Shown one piece after another: positions 63,085 to 64,000 of a stretch of DNA of 64,000 nt. Each line of letters begins with the position of its first letter. Positions within the stretch are counted from its first letter, which is position 1. A program made the position numbers and the translations under genes. The notes under the pieces were generated by a model. It saw only the letters and a program-made list of their open reading frames with translations. It was not told the DNA's origin and made no database searches. Source of the DNA: Ophioderma brevispina (lineage: Eukaryota; Echinodermata; Ophiuroidea; Amphilepidida; Ophiodermatidae). The stretch is taken from contig JAMKCH010084910.1 in the NCBI GenBank assembly GCA_023653785.1, forward strand, positions 62,001-126,000. Reading direction: 5' to 3'.

Positions 63085-63180
63085 GATGTGCTGAGCGCCT
63101 TTCATGGCAGGCCGCACCGCGCCTTGATCACGTTTATGTGGATATGCGCGCTGTTTTTAACAATAAATATTAAACATACA
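63085..63180 (+). mobile_element. SINE-like tail
   Basis: GTGCTGAGCGCCTTTCATGGCAGGC...TGATCACGTTTATGTGGATATGCGCGC plus an AT-rich end, matching the tail of the element at 40868-41178. The head is missing. Confidence 0.55.
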
Positions 63181-64000
63181 TAAAACAACATAATCATTGG
63201 TTTGTTTTATTATTTATGTGTAGATTCGCTTCGTAGTAAAGATCAACTCGCGTAAAACTCAACACTTCAAGTCAATTGCAGTCCTTCCCTATACTCATCT
63301 ACTCTTTACGCTTGTATAAATCTTTTTTAATAATATTTTTACATTATAGAGTGTGTATATATCCTTGCAATACGAAGTAGAATCAGATTTGGCATGTTTG
63401 AGGGTAATTTCTTTCACTTTATCTATCCTTTATAGGTCACATAAAAATATAAATACCTGAATCGCTCTAGCTGTGACGCGGTCATTATGGCACGAGTGTG
63501 GGTTGTGACCAATCACACTCTTCTTTTTTTTTTAAATGTTAGCATTTTATCAGTTGTAGCAGCCTTCAAAATTCAATTACAGAAGTTAACTTGTTATGAA
63601 CATCCTGGGTATGACAATTTCTATATGTAACGTCAATGTCCATATAGATATGACGAATAAGTAAGACATCGACTCTTACCCGTAAGGTTACCACTCCTTC
63701 AAACAGACCACACGTGATTATTATGTCAAAGCCTGAACATTACATTAGTCTTATCCCTTTAATTGTAACATACAGCCGTATCCCAGCGGAAGATAACTAA
63801 ATAAAAACCAAATCAAACACGATCAGATCCAAACACGACCCAACCTAACCCAAACCAAACCCAATGCAACACAAAACCAACAAACAAACACACACGAAAC
63901 TTTCCAAACTTCCCATCCTTTCAGGGACCGAATAGGCTAATATTGGATGGAATATCTCGATATTTATTTTTAACAGACTTAGCGGGTGAATATAGGGTCG
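63181..64000. other. Intergenic; G-poor tract at 63795-63900
   Basis: The strand is almost free of G at 63795-63900 with CCAAA/ACAAAC words. No gene seen before the window edge. Confidence 0.5.

Overview
The window reads as one piece of an AT-rich animal genome, most likely a marine invertebrate. The evidence is a single-exon FoxB forkhead gene with metazoan features, consensus-like splice signals, and a dense mix of degraded LINE, DIRS-like, Penelope-type, mariner-type, MITE and SINE-like elements. I cannot name the species; an echinoderm or hemichordate is a guess. There is no operon-like structure. Nearly all of the sequence is intergenic and repeat-derived.

Layout. 1-2.6 kb: an old LINE (endonuclease + reverse transcriptase) on the minus strand, cut by the window edge. 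3.0-4.3 kb: a broken, unrecognised minus-strand gene. 5-7.2 kb: inverted repeats. 7.2-10.4 kb: near-identical repeated blocks joined by runs of exactly 20 A. 11.8 kb: a GAT microsatellite. 12-21.5 kb: mostly featureless AT-rich DNA. 21.56-22.57 kb: FoxB, minus strand, with one frame break. 22.9-24.3 kb: a duplicated block, one copy of which carries a ~190-bp insertion with a hammerhead-ribozyme-like core. 24.8-32.1 kb: a 3.65-kb block present twice in tandem. 33.0-35.6 kb: a GC-richer DIRS-like retroelement (RT/RNase H and tyrosine recombinase, minus strand). 35.8-36.6 kb: a LINE endonuclease fragment (plus). 36.6-39.9 kb: further copies of blocks found elsewhere in the window. 40.9-41.2 kb: a SINE-like element. 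42.2-44.2 kb: two allele-like versions of one locus, with and without a TA-flanked MITE. 44.4-45.3 kb: a large foldback. 48.1-49.7 kb: a transposase relic and a CR1-like LINE 3' end. 49.8-50.4 kb: a diverged tandem repeat. 50.6-52.4 kb: second copy of the 36.6-kb block. 54.2-55.4 kb: a CT tract, then a ~39-bp dyad minisatellite. 57.8-59.5 kb: six tandem tRNA-like units. 59.5-64 kb: largely featureless, with a SINE tail at 63.1 kb.

FoxB is the only convincing host gene. The rest is the remains of several transposon classes plus assembly structure. Six runs of exactly 20 A sit at the edges of near-identical blocks and look like gap placeholders between unmerged, partly allelic contigs. If so, the window shows both alleles at two transposon insertion sites. 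Several blocks differ from their partners by many single-base indels, as unpolished long-read gap fill would, so frame breaks here should be read with caution.
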